From assembly GCA_022813625.1 (NCBI GenBank), contig JAKLMB010000003.1:744001-808000 (forward strand): a stretch of DNA of 64,000 nucleotides. The letters run 5' to 3'. Each line of letters starts with the position of its first letter. Position 1 is the first letter of the stretch. The notes under the pieces were generated by a model. That model had not been told where the DNA came from. It searched no databases and saw only the letters and a program-made list of their open reading frames with translations. Positions 46,952 through 57,647 of the stretch are shown here, in pieces. Source of the stretch: Aaosphaeria pasadenensis (taxonomy: Eukaryota > Ascomycota > Dothideomycetes > Pleosporales). A program made the translations under genes and the position numbers.

Positions 46952-49691
46952 TTAATCCTCCTCAATCTCGCCCTCTTCGCTACCAGAACGTAGACCAGGA
47001 TCATCTTTTGGGTCGACAGCTTGCTGCTGCACCGGGGTTTTGGACCTGGGATCACGACGCGGAGACAACTTTGTTCGTTTTACGTCACGCCGGCTTGCGC
47101 TATCATCACTGTCACGCCGACGCCTAGTCGAGGCTGGACGGCTGTCTCCATAGTCTAGCTCACTGACGCTTCGTTCGCGGGGATCAGCCCTACTGACATA
47201 TGTTCGCTCACGCTCGGCTTCGCGCTCACGACGTTCACGGCCATAATGATCACCACTACCCTGGCGAGAGGGTTCGTAGCGATCGTCGTCCCTATGACGG
47301 CGGTGGGGTGGTGAGAGGCCAGTGCTATCGTTGTTCCTGTAACGTGCCTCGCGATCTTGCTGAGCTTGTCTTCTCTCGGCTGCATACGAGTCATATTCAG
47401 GTGAGCGCGTTCGCGTACGATGACGACGGTGAGAGTCTGAATGGCCGTTACGGTACTCACGATCTCGGTCACGACGGTCCCTCTCACGATCACGTGGGTC
47501 GCGCCTGCTGCGATCCCGCTCTCGGTCCCGCTCTCGGTCCCGGTCGCGCTCACGATCTCTCTCCCTGTCTCGTTTCTTTTCTTCCAATCGGCGGATGTAC
47601 TTGTCGAAGGCTGACTGACGAGATTGTTCAGACTTGACAGCACGGAACTCCTCAGATTTCTCAACACGTGGACGCACCGCCTCCCAGGTGTCCGCAACTG
47701 ATACGGGAGGCTCGAGATGTTTGAGGAGGGAACGGAAGTCGTCCAGCGCGCGACGCTCGTGGTGCTCGGTATCGCGGCGTTCGTCGTCCTCTCGTTTCTT
47801 GACCTTGCTGATGACATAGGTGAAAATGTTCTTCAGTGACTGTTCGTCAAGGTTAGCAGTGCGCGAGTCATTTCGCATGACACTGAGGAAGTCTGCGAAG
47901 GGAGTATTGGTGGTAACTTCGAAACGTTGATTCTGAGAATGTTAGTGAAATCCTAAAAGTCTGACTCAGGTCGAAACTCACCTCCAGAACTTCAAGAGCG
48001 TATCGTCGCAGCGTACGGAACTTTCCATCCTCCTCCTCGAGTGTATCCCAGAACAGGTCGAGAGGAGTTGATCCACTCTGACCCAGCATTGCAACATACC
48101 GCGGGTCGTCATGAATGAGCTCGTGAATCTCCTTCCACTTTGTACCAGCTTTCAGCCTGCCGTTATCTTGAAGCTCGTGCAACAGCTTAACGAAAGCATC
48201 GCGATTCTTTCGCTCGAGTCGGTGTTTGGCGCGCCTTTCTGCTTGTACGCGATCGTTAAGCTCTCGTTGCAACTCCCTAATGTGATTTTCGAAGGTATTT
48301 AGAACATCCACTTTGCTCAGGGTTTTGTACTTCTCGCTGGTGAATTCATCGTTGCTGTGCAATTTCTCCTCAGCCACATTCCAGCGGGTAAACGGTTCGA
48401 TGTCCAAGCCCTGAAGAAGGTTTGCTAGGTTGTCCAAGGCAGACTTTTTCTCCTCCACTTCGTTCTCGGCGTGCGCTCGCTTGAGCGTGAGTATATATTC
48501 CTCAAATAGTCCTCTCCTTTCGCTGTCGTCCTTGGCAGACCGGAAAATAGCCTCGTTCTCGATCATAGGTAGGGCTGTCTTCCACCTGGTGTAATACTTG
48601 ATGTCTGGGTGGGATCGCAACATGGCAGTAAAATCAGACCGCAACTTCACCTGACGTTCCTGCTCCTTTGCCTTGTCCTGGGCGCGAAGGTCTTCGCAAT
48701 ATTTCTTGAAGGCCGTCTCGCGCTCCCTGGGGTCGGGTATGGCGCGCCAGTTGGGATCCTTTATTCCAACACGAACAGTTTGGGGCCAAGACCAATCGGA
48801 TTGAACCTTGAGCTTCTTTAGCAGATTCTTGAAAGCTTCTTCCGCATCTTGGGGGTTGGAGAACATTATTTCCGTTGACGAGCCGAAAGAGACCGCTGGT
48901 CGCTCGCCTCCATAGTTTGCCTCTCGCTCGCGATCGCGTCGTTCTGGTGGGTGATCATCGCGATCGTGAGACCTTTGGTTGTACGATTGCAGAGAGGTTG
49001 GCCCGGCTGCCCATCCTGAAGCATTTGGACTGAAAGCGGATTAGCTGTTAGAGTCTATGAAGAACGAAAGTTTGAATACTTACATAGCAGCTGGGCGCTG
49101 AGGTGGAGCATCACGGATTGCTTTGAGCTTGTCGGTAACAACTTGCGGCATAGTCCATGTTGTTTCAGAGCTCTCCGTGTTGTGCCAATAATTCCTGCCA
49201 TCCTCCGCGGTATACTCTTTCCAGGGCGTGCCATCGAGAGCACGCTGGATAATGATGGTTAGATGATAATTGTGATGGAAGTGGGGTAGTGGGTTTGGCA
49301 GTGGGTTTGGCAGTGGGTTTGGCAGTGGGTTTGGCAGTGGGTTTGGCAGTGGGTTTGGCAGTGGNNNNNNNNNNNNNNNNNNNNNNNNNNNNNNNNNNNN
49401 NNNNNNNNNNNNNNNNNNNNNNNNNNNNNNNNNNNNNNNNNNNNNNNNNNNNNNNNNNNNNNNNAGTGGGTTTGGCAGTGGGTTTGGCAGTGGGTTTGGC
49501 AGTGGGTTTGGCAGTGGGTTTGGCAGTGGGTTTGGCAGTGGTTCAATACTCACTTCGTTGTCTGTCTTGAGCTCCTCTGGTTTCGCCCAGGTGGTCTCCT
49601 GAGTCCCGGGTTTGAAATAATAAACCCTACCATCAGGTGTCTTGGCCTCCTGCCATGCGACTGGTCGCGGAGGGTGTGGAAAACCATTCAT
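46952..49691 (-). CDS. PRP40: U1 snRNP-associated splicing factor Prp40
   Basis: Prp40 is a U1 snRNP component that bridges the 5' splice site to branch-point factors and binds the polymerase II tail. Exons on the minus strand are 49691-49554, 49244-49084, 49029-47982 and 47932-46952, giving 775 residues. Two WW domains lie at about 10-38 (VAWQEAKTPDGRVYYF) and 50-80 (TPWKEYTAEDGRNYW). Several FF domains follow from about residue 140 (DAEEAFKNLLKKLKV, then RDAFVKLLHELQDNGRL). The C-terminal 200 residues are Arg/Asp/Glu-rich with long R-D and R-E runs, as in fungal orthologs. The start is the ATG just before the first WW domain. Intron 1 (49553-49245, GTGAGT..CCAG) contains a 12-bp minisatellite and the assembly gap; spliced, it gives DNERALDGTPWKEY, which matches orthologs. 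Confidence 0.92.
49286..49541. repeat. 12-bp minisatellite in PRP40 intron 1, spanning the gap
   Basis: Tandem copies of CAGTGGGTTTGG (plus strand) occur on both sides of the run of N, about six to seven perfect units on each side. The true length is unknown because of the gap. The unit is a multiple of three, so on the PRP40 strand it is open in the WW frame and would read Pro-Leu-Pro-Asn repeats if retained. Confidence 0.95.
49365..49464. other. Assembly gap of exactly 100 N
   Basis: The round number 100 is the usual placeholder for a gap of unknown size. The same repeat unit on both edges shows the assembly broke inside the minisatellite. Confidence 0.99.
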
Positions 49692-49888
49692 CGCGCTTGG
49701 TTCTGCTTGCGCTTTGCGTGGAGTCGTTGTTAGTGAACCAAGAGGCAGCTTTCGCGTCGCAGGAGAACTTTCCACTTGCGACGCCGGTTTGTTTTTCCGT
49801 GCCGACGCGTCCCCTGAGAGCGCACGTGCCACCTGCCTTGGAGTTACCCAGGCGTCAGGTACCTTCTCACTGAAATGCAGAATATGTG
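49692..49888. promoter_or_regulatory. Bidirectional promoter PRP40 / TRS65
   Basis: Only 197 bases separate the start codons of the divergent PRP40 (minus) and TRS65 (plus) genes, so their promoters and leaders must overlap. No specific site was identified. Confidence 0.5.
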
Positions 49889-51789
49889 ATGGCCGCGGAA
49901 CAGGTTGAAGCGCAGCCTCGAAGGAGCGCAGAATTTGTGGAAAGCTCAATACTTGAAGCTGTTGTGCCGGCAGATACCTCATTTGACGTCCAACAGAAAC
50001 TGGACGCATGGGACGGAAACACTGCAGATGATCATAGTTCCATTGCACCTTTTGTAACTGAGCGGCAATTTATCATTTTTGGTAAGCAGATTGATCTGTG
50101 TAGCATTCTTTCAGATCTCTTACTCATTCATAGATGTGTAGATGAGCGTGTGCCGGTATATGTTGTCTTCCGGACGCCTTCAATAGATAATGATACATTG
50201 AGAGCATATCTCAGCCGACTAGCTATTACTCTGGATGTCTTTGCTTTCAGTACTGCACCACCCCCTGAACCAGAAGCAAAACCACCGCCACCGAAGGAAC
50301 TGATATACTCCGAGACTATCAAAGACTCCAAGGAACCTCTAATCCTCCGTCCAAAGGTCAACAGTCAATATGTCTATGTCATATGGCGATTGGAAGTGTT
50401 CATAAGTAAGTCTTTCCTGATCTTATCTACGTTTTAGCTGACGAGTGTAGGCCGACCTCATGGGCGATTTTACAAACCAGCAATATATTTCCAGCCAACC
50501 GCGAACTTAAAGCCACCTCCAAGGACTGAGCGACCTGGTTCAAATGACGAATACCTTCCGAGCAAGGTTCCTACTGCACTGAACTTGCTCCAGGCCTTCG
50601 AAAGTGATCCTGCTTTGGCCGGTGCCCATCCACGATTGTCAGCACTCAGAATTAACAAGATTGCACCTAGTGCACCCGTAGTTAGAGAGCTTATTCGCCC
50701 AATCAAGACGGGCCAACGGCGGCTGTTCCGAACAGTTCCTACACTTATATGGCGCATCCGATACTCCAAGAAGCATACTTCCCTCAGTGATGCGTCTCTC
50801 ATCGCCAGTCTGGATCTCGAGATTGCACATGTTACTGGATGTAAAGTGCAAATTGAAAGTATCGAATTATCATTGAAGGGAGGAAGAACCATGGCTATTG
50901 CCGATCACCAGGGCCAACAGCTGGTACACCAGCCTGGCGATCAAATCACTTATCTATACGAGCTAGAACCCGAGCTCAACGGAGAAGGCGGCCTACTATA
51001 TGGTCCAGAAGGGCATATATTGTCACTCACGATCAAGGCCAATGCATTAGTAACCGACACTACAGTTCCGGTGCTGTCAATTGAGTGGAGCACCCCAGTA
51101 GACTTCGCTAGCGAACAGAATCAGAACTTCATGAAAGCTGCTCACAGAGCCAGCAATCCGATTGCTCAAGCACCACAGAAACACTTGGGGCCTGACTCGT
51201 TTGCGCCGCAAGAGGAAGATGCGCCGCCTGCAAAAGACGCACAGAAGCAGCCCATCAACGTCACTGTAACAGTAACAGGACCGCCACAAGTTCGCGTCGC
51301 GGAGTTTTTCCATTGGAATGTTTTCATTGTGAATCGATCCGATAAGGTACGCAAGCTAGCTGTGCTGGTCTTGCCGAAGCGGAAGAGGGATTTCGACAAA
51401 CACAAATCCAACCCCTCAACTTCGTCAATCGCAAGTTATCGAAGAGACAGCAAAGAGCTCCTTGCCTCTGCTGTAGTAGACGAGAACATTATCTACGCAA
51501 GGCAGAAGAGTGCACGATCCGAATCGGCAGACCTCCTCTGCTTGACCACCGATGTGCGGATAGGGTATGTACACAATTGGTTTTGTTTGCGCGTAGACTG
51601 ACGAATCTTAGTCACCTTGCCCCCGGCGCATGCTACACGGTGGATTTGAAGTTCCTCGCGCTTTGTTCAGGGGTTTTTGGAGTCGAATCTGTGAGGATTG
51701 TCGATCTAGCAACACAAGAAACTGCCGATATTCGTGATCTGCCCAGTATAATTGCTACGGAGACACTGGACGAGGCGGCAAGCAACTAA
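49889..51789 (+). CDS. TRS65: TRAPPII complex subunit Trs65
   Basis: Trs65 is a subunit of TRAPPII, the exchange factor for Golgi Rab GTPases of the Ypt31/Rab11 type. Exons are 49889-50405, 50451-51564 and 51612-51789 with introns of 45 and 47 nt, giving 602 residues. The first in-frame ATG is at 49889. The N-terminal part has IDLCSILSDLLLIHRCVDERVP and a Pro-rich loop. The first join gives SRPHGRFYKPAIYFQPTA. The C-terminal immunoglobulin-like region carries PPQVRVAEFFHWNVFIVNRSD and KLAVLVLPKRKRDF, then GACYTVDLKFLALCSGVFGVE, blocks I associate with the Trs65 domain. No membrane segment is seen. It shares a short divergent promoter with PRP40. Confidence 0.85.
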
Positions 51790-52660
51790 GCATAAGTGTG
51801 GTTATAGAGAACGAGCCCCACTGAGATCGAGTAAACGCATTGTATGGAAAAATGGAAAGCGATCTCGGATCTTTTTAATACCAGTCTCGGAGGTTTCATT
51901 TTGCTAGCGTACGCGAGATCAGTTTCAGACGAAACGATCTGTCGTGAGATAATTCCCCATTCATAACACGACATGATATTGTCCCATATCCCCGATTGTA
52001 CATGTATCCTAGCCTTGAACTTTTGCGATGGAATGGTCATGAGGTACTTCAAATCTTAGGAGAAAATGTGATGCATATACTTCCTTATGCTCTACATTTC
52101 AATATAAAGGAGAGATCGTCAGATACATTTCGAGACACGATGTCCTCCTTCATAAAGGGTCCGGAAACACGAGCAGTGGGGGGGGACATTCTTTGTCTTG
52201 ATTGGCTACCGTCGGCAGATTCCCCAAAATGTCCGCGGCTCCGCCTCTTGTCAAAAGCGACAGCGGCGCCAGTCGCACGGGATTAAACCCATCACCTACC
52301 AAACTCCAAAGCACCGTATCGCTTCACCTATATCACGACTCGTCGCCAGTCGAAAGGACCTTTGCACGACGGACGACGACGACGCCACCTGCGCACCGAG
52401 ACCCTACGACTTTGCGACCGCCCGTCCCTAAACGGTTGTGACAGAATCGACACACGGGCCTTTGACGACGAGTTAACGTCATTGATAACAAAATGATTGA
52501 AAACACCAGGCACCGCCTTCTCTATCAGCTCAACAGCCGCTGGATCTATGGCAAGATTGTGAGGGAACACCCGCCGCACATGACTTCCCTCACCGAACCC
52601 GTTCTAACCTTTGCGCCCGCTGTGTAGCCTCTTCTCCACGCTTGCGTGTTCTTTCTCGAG
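51790..52660. other. Intergenic between TRS65 and the Mpv17/PMP22 gene
   Basis: About 0.87 kb. Short frames at 52198-52441 (plus) and 52328-52579 (minus) are basic and repetitive and are not supported. Otherwise nothing is seen. Confidence 0.5.
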
Positions 52661-53640
52661 ATGGCCGCTGTCTCCATTCTGATCCGCAAGTTCGATAGCT
52701 ACTATGCTAAACGACCAGGTAAGGCTTCGCAAAGGCGGGAACTGTCACGAGGGTATTGCTAACTGTCCTTCTTCAGTTCTGACTACTATGATCACCAACG
52801 CCGTACGTATCCCACTCCTTCCGCCAGGCGACCCATCTATCTCCGAGAGCCCCGAGCGCATATTCCCAGCGAGCCCGCCTTCGTCCAAGCAATGCGATAT
52901 GTTATATGTTATAAATTCATGGATGGGAGCTGATTTTTTTGTATAGATATTGGGTGGTGTAGCAGATACAGTTGCACAAACTTTGACATCGATCCGTCAG
53001 CGCGCAGTCCGCAAGTCCGGTGGTCCAGGAAAGGACGATTTCCTCGCCATCGAGATCCACGAGCTCGACAAGCGGGGACCATGGGCAGACGAACTCATCC
53101 CCGATTCGAAGCGACTTCCGCCGCCCTTTGATTTCGAGCGAATGACCCGGTTCATGGCGTATCCTTTCTTGATGACTCCCGTACAGCACAAGTGGTTTGC
53201 GTTCTTGTCCAGCACCTTTCCGATCACGAAGACTTCGGCGATTGTTCCTGCGTTGAAGCGAGTGGCATTTGACCAGTTCCTCTTTGCGCCTGTTGGTAAG
53301 TCTGGATATTTCTGAAGGACAAAGAACGTGTCACTAAGTCAGCAATAGGTCTTGCCTGTTTTTTCACTTTCATGACCATCGCCGAGGGAGGCGGAAAGCG
53401 TGCCGTAACGAGGAAGTTCCAGGATGTGTATATTCCTGCTCTCAAGGCAAACTTCATGGTCTGGCCTACGGTTCAGATCATCAACTTCCGATTCATACCA
53501 ATCCAGTTGCAGATTGTAAGATCATCATCCCGAAGAAATCTTCCATGTTGTATTAACATTGCACTCAGCCGTTCGTCTCGACCGTCGGTATCGCGTGGAC
53601 CGCATACCTCTCCCTTACCAACTCGGCCGACGATGCCTAA
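52661..53640 (+). CDS. Mpv17/PMP22-family membrane protein
   Basis: Integral membrane protein of peroxisomes or the mitochondrial inner membrane; the family includes PMP22, Sym1 and the fungal Woronin sorting protein WSC. Five exons: 52661-52718, 52777-52802 (26 nt), 52947-53295, 53349-53515 and 53569-53640, giving 223 residues. The start MAAVSILIRKFDSYYAKRPVLTTMITNA leads into ILGGVADTVAQTL, the family N-terminal signature. Then come RMTRFMAYPFLMTPVQHKWFAFL, VAFDQFLFAPVG and LKANFMVWPTVQIINFRFIP, the C-terminal signature, and ...GIAWTAYLSLTN at the end. About four hydrophobic segments are expected. A polar insert of about 35 residues (RKSGGPGKDDFLAIEIHELD) follows the first segment. Which subfamily it belongs to cannot be settled without a tree. 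Confidence 0.88.
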
Positions 53641-54472
53641 ATCCTCTCGTCCCCTTCAATAGTTCCTTGTTCTGCGATTGCGGGTTATAGTTGGTTAGGT
53701 TACGGTATTGCATCCTCGGGATATCTTTGCAGTTACTTGCGCGGAGCGCTCTGCATTCAAGGTAGGCCGTTAAAGGAATTGTGTATAAGCATTGCTCTGG
53801 CGTTTCGGGTGACAATTTGTCTGGAGACAATTTTACCAGTCTTTCATTAGTGTCAAATAACATCTTTTTTACCTGTATAAGGCGTGATCTACCCTTCCTT
53901 TATCTTTCTCTCTCAGGTGATGGATGGGAAGACTGCAAGATTTAGGGCGAGGGAGAATCCTCGGCCGCGGGACAGCGTGACGAAACAAACCCGGGCGGGA
54001 AGAAAAAGAAAGAAACATGTGTTCAGATTATCGCACATGTGCAAGTTGTCGATTGATGTTGATGAGCATGTCTTATTTGCTTTTTCAAGGAATCAATTGA
54101 TAAGCGCCGGGTTCCGACTGTGTATTTGTTGCGATTAGAAAAAGTAATCTTACTCCCTATCAATAAATATCATATCATACGTTGAAATTGACATCACAGT
54201 TCTCAGCGATCGCGCTCCGCCCCGCCTTCCGTTTCTGCCCCACCACCATTATAAGACTACGAGCACTTTTCCCCCCAACAGCTCTCACGTCCGAAGCTCA
54301 ACAACATCCTCATTTTCCCTCCGTAAGTCTCCTCATACCCTATCAATTGTATTAAATACCCGTGCTTCCTATACATTATCATACTGTATGCTTGCACTTG
54401 CCTGGTAGCAACACCATCTTATTCCCCGGCTGACATTGAGCTATAGTCAGTTCATTCCTCATAAACACAAAC
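53641..54472. other. Intergenic between the Mpv17/PMP22 gene and PGK
   Basis: It holds the PGK promoter. The stretch 54220-54320 is CT-rich with TATAAG near 54252, typical of strong fungal glycolytic promoters. A probable leader intron is listed separately. No gene is recognised. Confidence 0.5.
54323..54446 (+). other. Probable 5' leader intron of PGK
   Basis: A consensus donor GTAAGT at 54323 is matched by a CTGAC branch near 54430 and the acceptor CTATAG ending at 54446, just 26 bases before the start codon. Leader introns are common in highly expressed fungal genes. No transcript evidence is available here. Confidence 0.45.
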
Positions 54473-55835
54473 ATGTCTCTCTCCAACAAGCTTTCCATCA
54501 CCGACGTCGATCTCAAGGACAAGCGTGTGCTCGTCCGAGTAAGTCCATCGCGTTTCTTTGTACGAGTTATCTTATATTAACCACGCATCTGCTTAGGTCG
54601 ACTTCAACGTCCCCCTTGACGCTGACAAGAACATCACCAACAACCAGCGCATCGTCGGCGCGCTCCCCACCATCAAATATGCCATTGAGCATGGCGCCAA
54701 ATCCGTCATCCTCATGTCCCACCTCGGACGACCGGACGGAAAGGTGAACCCGAAGTACAGTCTCAGGCCGGTTGTTGCCGAGCTCGAGAAGCTGCTTGGC
54801 AAGAAGGTCATCTTTACCGAGGACTCCGTGGGCAAGCAGGTCGAGGACACTGTCAATGGAGCCAGCGGTGGCCAGGTCATCCTCTTGGAGAACTTGCGAT
54901 TCCACGCCGAGGAGGAGGGCAGCTCAAAGGATGCTGAGGGCAAGAAGGTCAAGGCCGACAAGGCTAAGGTTGATGAGTTCAGGAAGGGACTCACTGCCCT
55001 TGGAGACATCTACATCAGTGAGATTACCTGGTTCTGATTGATACGGACACACGACTAACTTTACGTAGACGATGCTTTCGGTACCGCCCACCGTGCTCAC
55101 AGCTCCATGGTCGGTGTAGACCTCCCCCAGAAGGCCTCCGGCTTCCTCGTCAAGAAGGAGCTTGAGTACTTTGCCAAAGCCCTCGAGAACCCCAAGCGAC
55201 CTTTCCTCGCCATCCTCGGTGGTGCCAAGGTCTCCGACAAGATCCAGCTCATCGACAACTTGCTCGGTAAGGTCAACAGCTTGATCATCTGCGGTGGTAT
55301 GGCTTTCACATTCAAGAAGACTCTCGAGAACGTGCCGATTGGCGACAGCTTGTTCGATGAGGCCGGCAGCAAGACTGTCAAGGACCTCGTTGAGAAGGCC
55401 AAGAAGAACAACGTCAAGATTGTGTTGCCCGTCGACTACATCACTGCAGACAAGTTCGACAAGAACGCTCAGGTCGGTTACGCCGAGGACAAGGACGGCA
55501 TCCCAGATGGCTGGATGGGTCTTGACTGTGGTGAGAAGTCGATCAAGCTCTACAAGGATGCCATCGATGAGGCCCAGACCATCCTCTGGAACGGACCTGC
55601 CGGTGTCTTCGAGTTTGACAACTTCGCCAAGGGCACAAAGGCCACCCTCGATAACGCCGTAGCTGCTGCACAGTCCGGCAAGATCGTCATCATCGGTGGT
55701 GGTGACACTGCAACCGTCGCCGCCAAGTACGGTGTTGAGGACAAGCTCAGCCACGTCTCCACCGGCGGTGGTGCATCGCTGGAGTTGCTCGAGGGCAAGG
55801 ACCTTCCCGGCGTGTCTGCTCTGTCAAGTAAGTAG
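54473..55835 (+). CDS. PGK1: Phosphoglycerate kinase
   Basis: Transfers phosphate from 1,3-bisphosphoglycerate to ADP in cytosolic glycolysis, reversibly. Exons are 54473-54538, 54597-55017 and 55069-55835 with introns of 58 and 51 nt, giving 417 residues, the normal length. The N-terminal domain has RVDFNVPLD and LMSHLGRPDGK for substrate binding, then LLENLRFHAEEEG and NDAFGTAHRAHSS. The C-terminal nucleotide domain has AILGGAKVSDKI, LIICGGMAFTF, WNGPAGVFEF and IIGGGDTATVAAK, ending with STGGGASLELLEGK. Strong codon bias toward C-ending codons fits high expression and creates long false frames on the minus strand. Single, intact, with a leader intron likely. Confidence 0.98.
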
Positions 55836-56151
55836 ATATGTCAAGCGTCTATTGATTGGAATGGCTCAAAAATGATGTGAAAAAGGATCCTCGCCGAGGT
55901 TATAATGTATGTTTGCTATTAGCTCTATTCAGGACCAATGCAGTCTGATTGGTTTATGAATTCCCATCTTCTCGCCATCCATGCCGTGATGAATGCAACG
56001 CTTTATGCTTGATGGAAGCCGTCCTCGATAGTTCTCGAGCGCAGGGTATCACACCCCGCTCCTCAACGTCCCACTCAGCGCACATGTTCACATGTTCACC
56101 CGAGTACGAGACGCCCATTCTATAATCTTCATACCATCAATCATCCCCCCC
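55836..56151. other. Convergent 3' region PGK / SEM1
   Basis: Shared 3' flank; nothing recognised. Confidence 0.5.
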
Positions 56152-56674
56152 TCATTTCTGTCCAAGCTTCTTCAGCTCTTCCCTAAACACCATATTAGCT
56201 TTCCGTCCCTTATTGCATCCATACCGTGGGGATGCGGATCCGACGTACCTCAACTGCACGGAGAAGTCATCGCTCGTGTCATCGTCGTCCCAACTCTCCT
56301 CCCACAAGTGGTTGTTTCCTCCGGCGGGTAATTGCGCATCGTCCTCCGTCCAATCTGTATTTTCACTGCATTAGCCATACGAACATATAATTCACACCAT
56401 CTCTCTAATGTCTCCGCTTTCCCCCCACAACGTAAAGTATGCAGCCGTTTGGGAACCCAAACTCAAATCCCAGCTAAACAGCTAAACCACTGTACGATGT
56501 CCGGTGGAGAGCGACGATGGATACTCGCGGGAGGCCCTTACCTTCTATGGGGAAATCCTCGAACTCGTCATCCTCTTCGAGCTGGGTGGCGGGCTTCTGG
56601 TCCTTGGGTGTCTGCTCGCCGTTCTTGGTGTCTGCGGCTTTGGTGGTTGCGGCGCTGCTTTGTTGTGCGGACAT
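56152..56674 (-). CDS. SEM1: 26S proteasome lid subunit Sem1 (DSS1)
   Basis: Sem1/DSS1 is a small acidic tether of the proteasome lid, and also a part of the TREX-2 mRNA export complex. Three exons on the minus strand: 56674-56542, 56354-56249 and 56182-56152, giving 89 residues, the same as the yeast protein. Exon 1 encodes a Thr/Lys/Gln-rich start and the first acidic patch EEDDEFEDFP. Exon 2 encodes DWTEDDAQLPAGG and the second patch NNHLWEESWDDDDTSDDFS, the hallmark. Exon 3 is only 31 bases and encodes the terminal helix end EELKKLGQK. Donors are GTAAGG and GTACGT and all phases agree. The introns (187 and 66 nt) take up nearly half of the gene. Confidence 0.93.
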
Positions 56675-57647
56675 GATGGGGCTGATGTGTCTGATACGGT
56701 GGGAATGACGGTTTCGTTTTCGAGTTGGTCTTGTGTGGGAATTTCGTGAGTCGTTGGGGAGGTTGATGTTGTTTGGTGATGATGGAGGGACAATAGTGTA
56801 GCTGGTGGCTGCTTCTATCGATGTCGGAAGTCGGAGGCCCTGAGACCGCCCGCCGTTGTTCAGATGCGTCACGTGATTGTACCTTTACCGTGGTCTCGAT
56901 TCAGATAGGCAAATAGTATTATTACACACGAATATCCGTGTAAATGGGTTTAATATTTTCATGGTATGTTTATGTGCTCTAAGATTAAGATATGGAATTT
57001 CGGCGTGAACAATGGACTGCCTGAAGCCAGCCCATTATTCCAGTACGTAGCTGTTACGGAATCATAGACGGAGTGCACAGTAAGACGATAGGTAATAGCT
57101 GAAAAGCCCCCGTAAATAATAAGCGTCCAAGAGATAGGTACGAAGTAGTATATAGCTCGTACTCGTAGCACACGGAGATACAGGATCATCTACGAGTCCC
57201 TTCGTCAGTAATTGTGGCGCGGCGGACGAGCACCGGTAAACTTAAATGACGTACCCCCGCGAGCATTCACGAAACTCCCCCACGAGCAGTCAACAGTCGA
57301 CCGACCCTCCGACAAACAACAGTGACTATTTCCCCTCCAAGAGGAAGACTCTCGCTTGTGACTTTTCCTGACGTATCTCCGGAGCCTCGTAACCTTCAAA
57401 ACGATTTTGCAATCTTCCGCCAGGTACCGTCGTGTACAATTTTTGGTCCGCTTTTATTTTAGCTTGTCGAGTGCTTGAGGCATTTCTCGTCGAGTCCTCT
57501 TTCTATCTTTCCTTCTTCATCCGCTCGAACACTGGATAATTTTTGAATCGGTTTGGCTTGTTCATTCGTTTCCAGATTGGCCGTCTGACACTCTGCATTT
57601 CCCTCTCTGCCTCTCTGCAGTGAGCGCGACGGTGTCGGGGAAGCAAG
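56675..57647. other. Divergent intergenic region SEM1 / IML2
   Basis: Promoter side of both genes; no other gene or repeat recognised. Confidence 0.5.

Noticed and set aside
49286..49541. Possible CRISPR array
   Set aside because: Perfect 12-bp units without spacers in a eukaryotic intron; this is a minisatellite.
49245..49553. PRP40 minisatellite as coding sequence
   Set aside because: The frame is open, but canonical splice borders exist and the spliced product matches ortholog linkers, so I treat it as intron.
54924..55754. 276-codon open frame on the minus strand opposite PGK
   Set aside because: Antisense shadow of a highly biased glycolytic gene.
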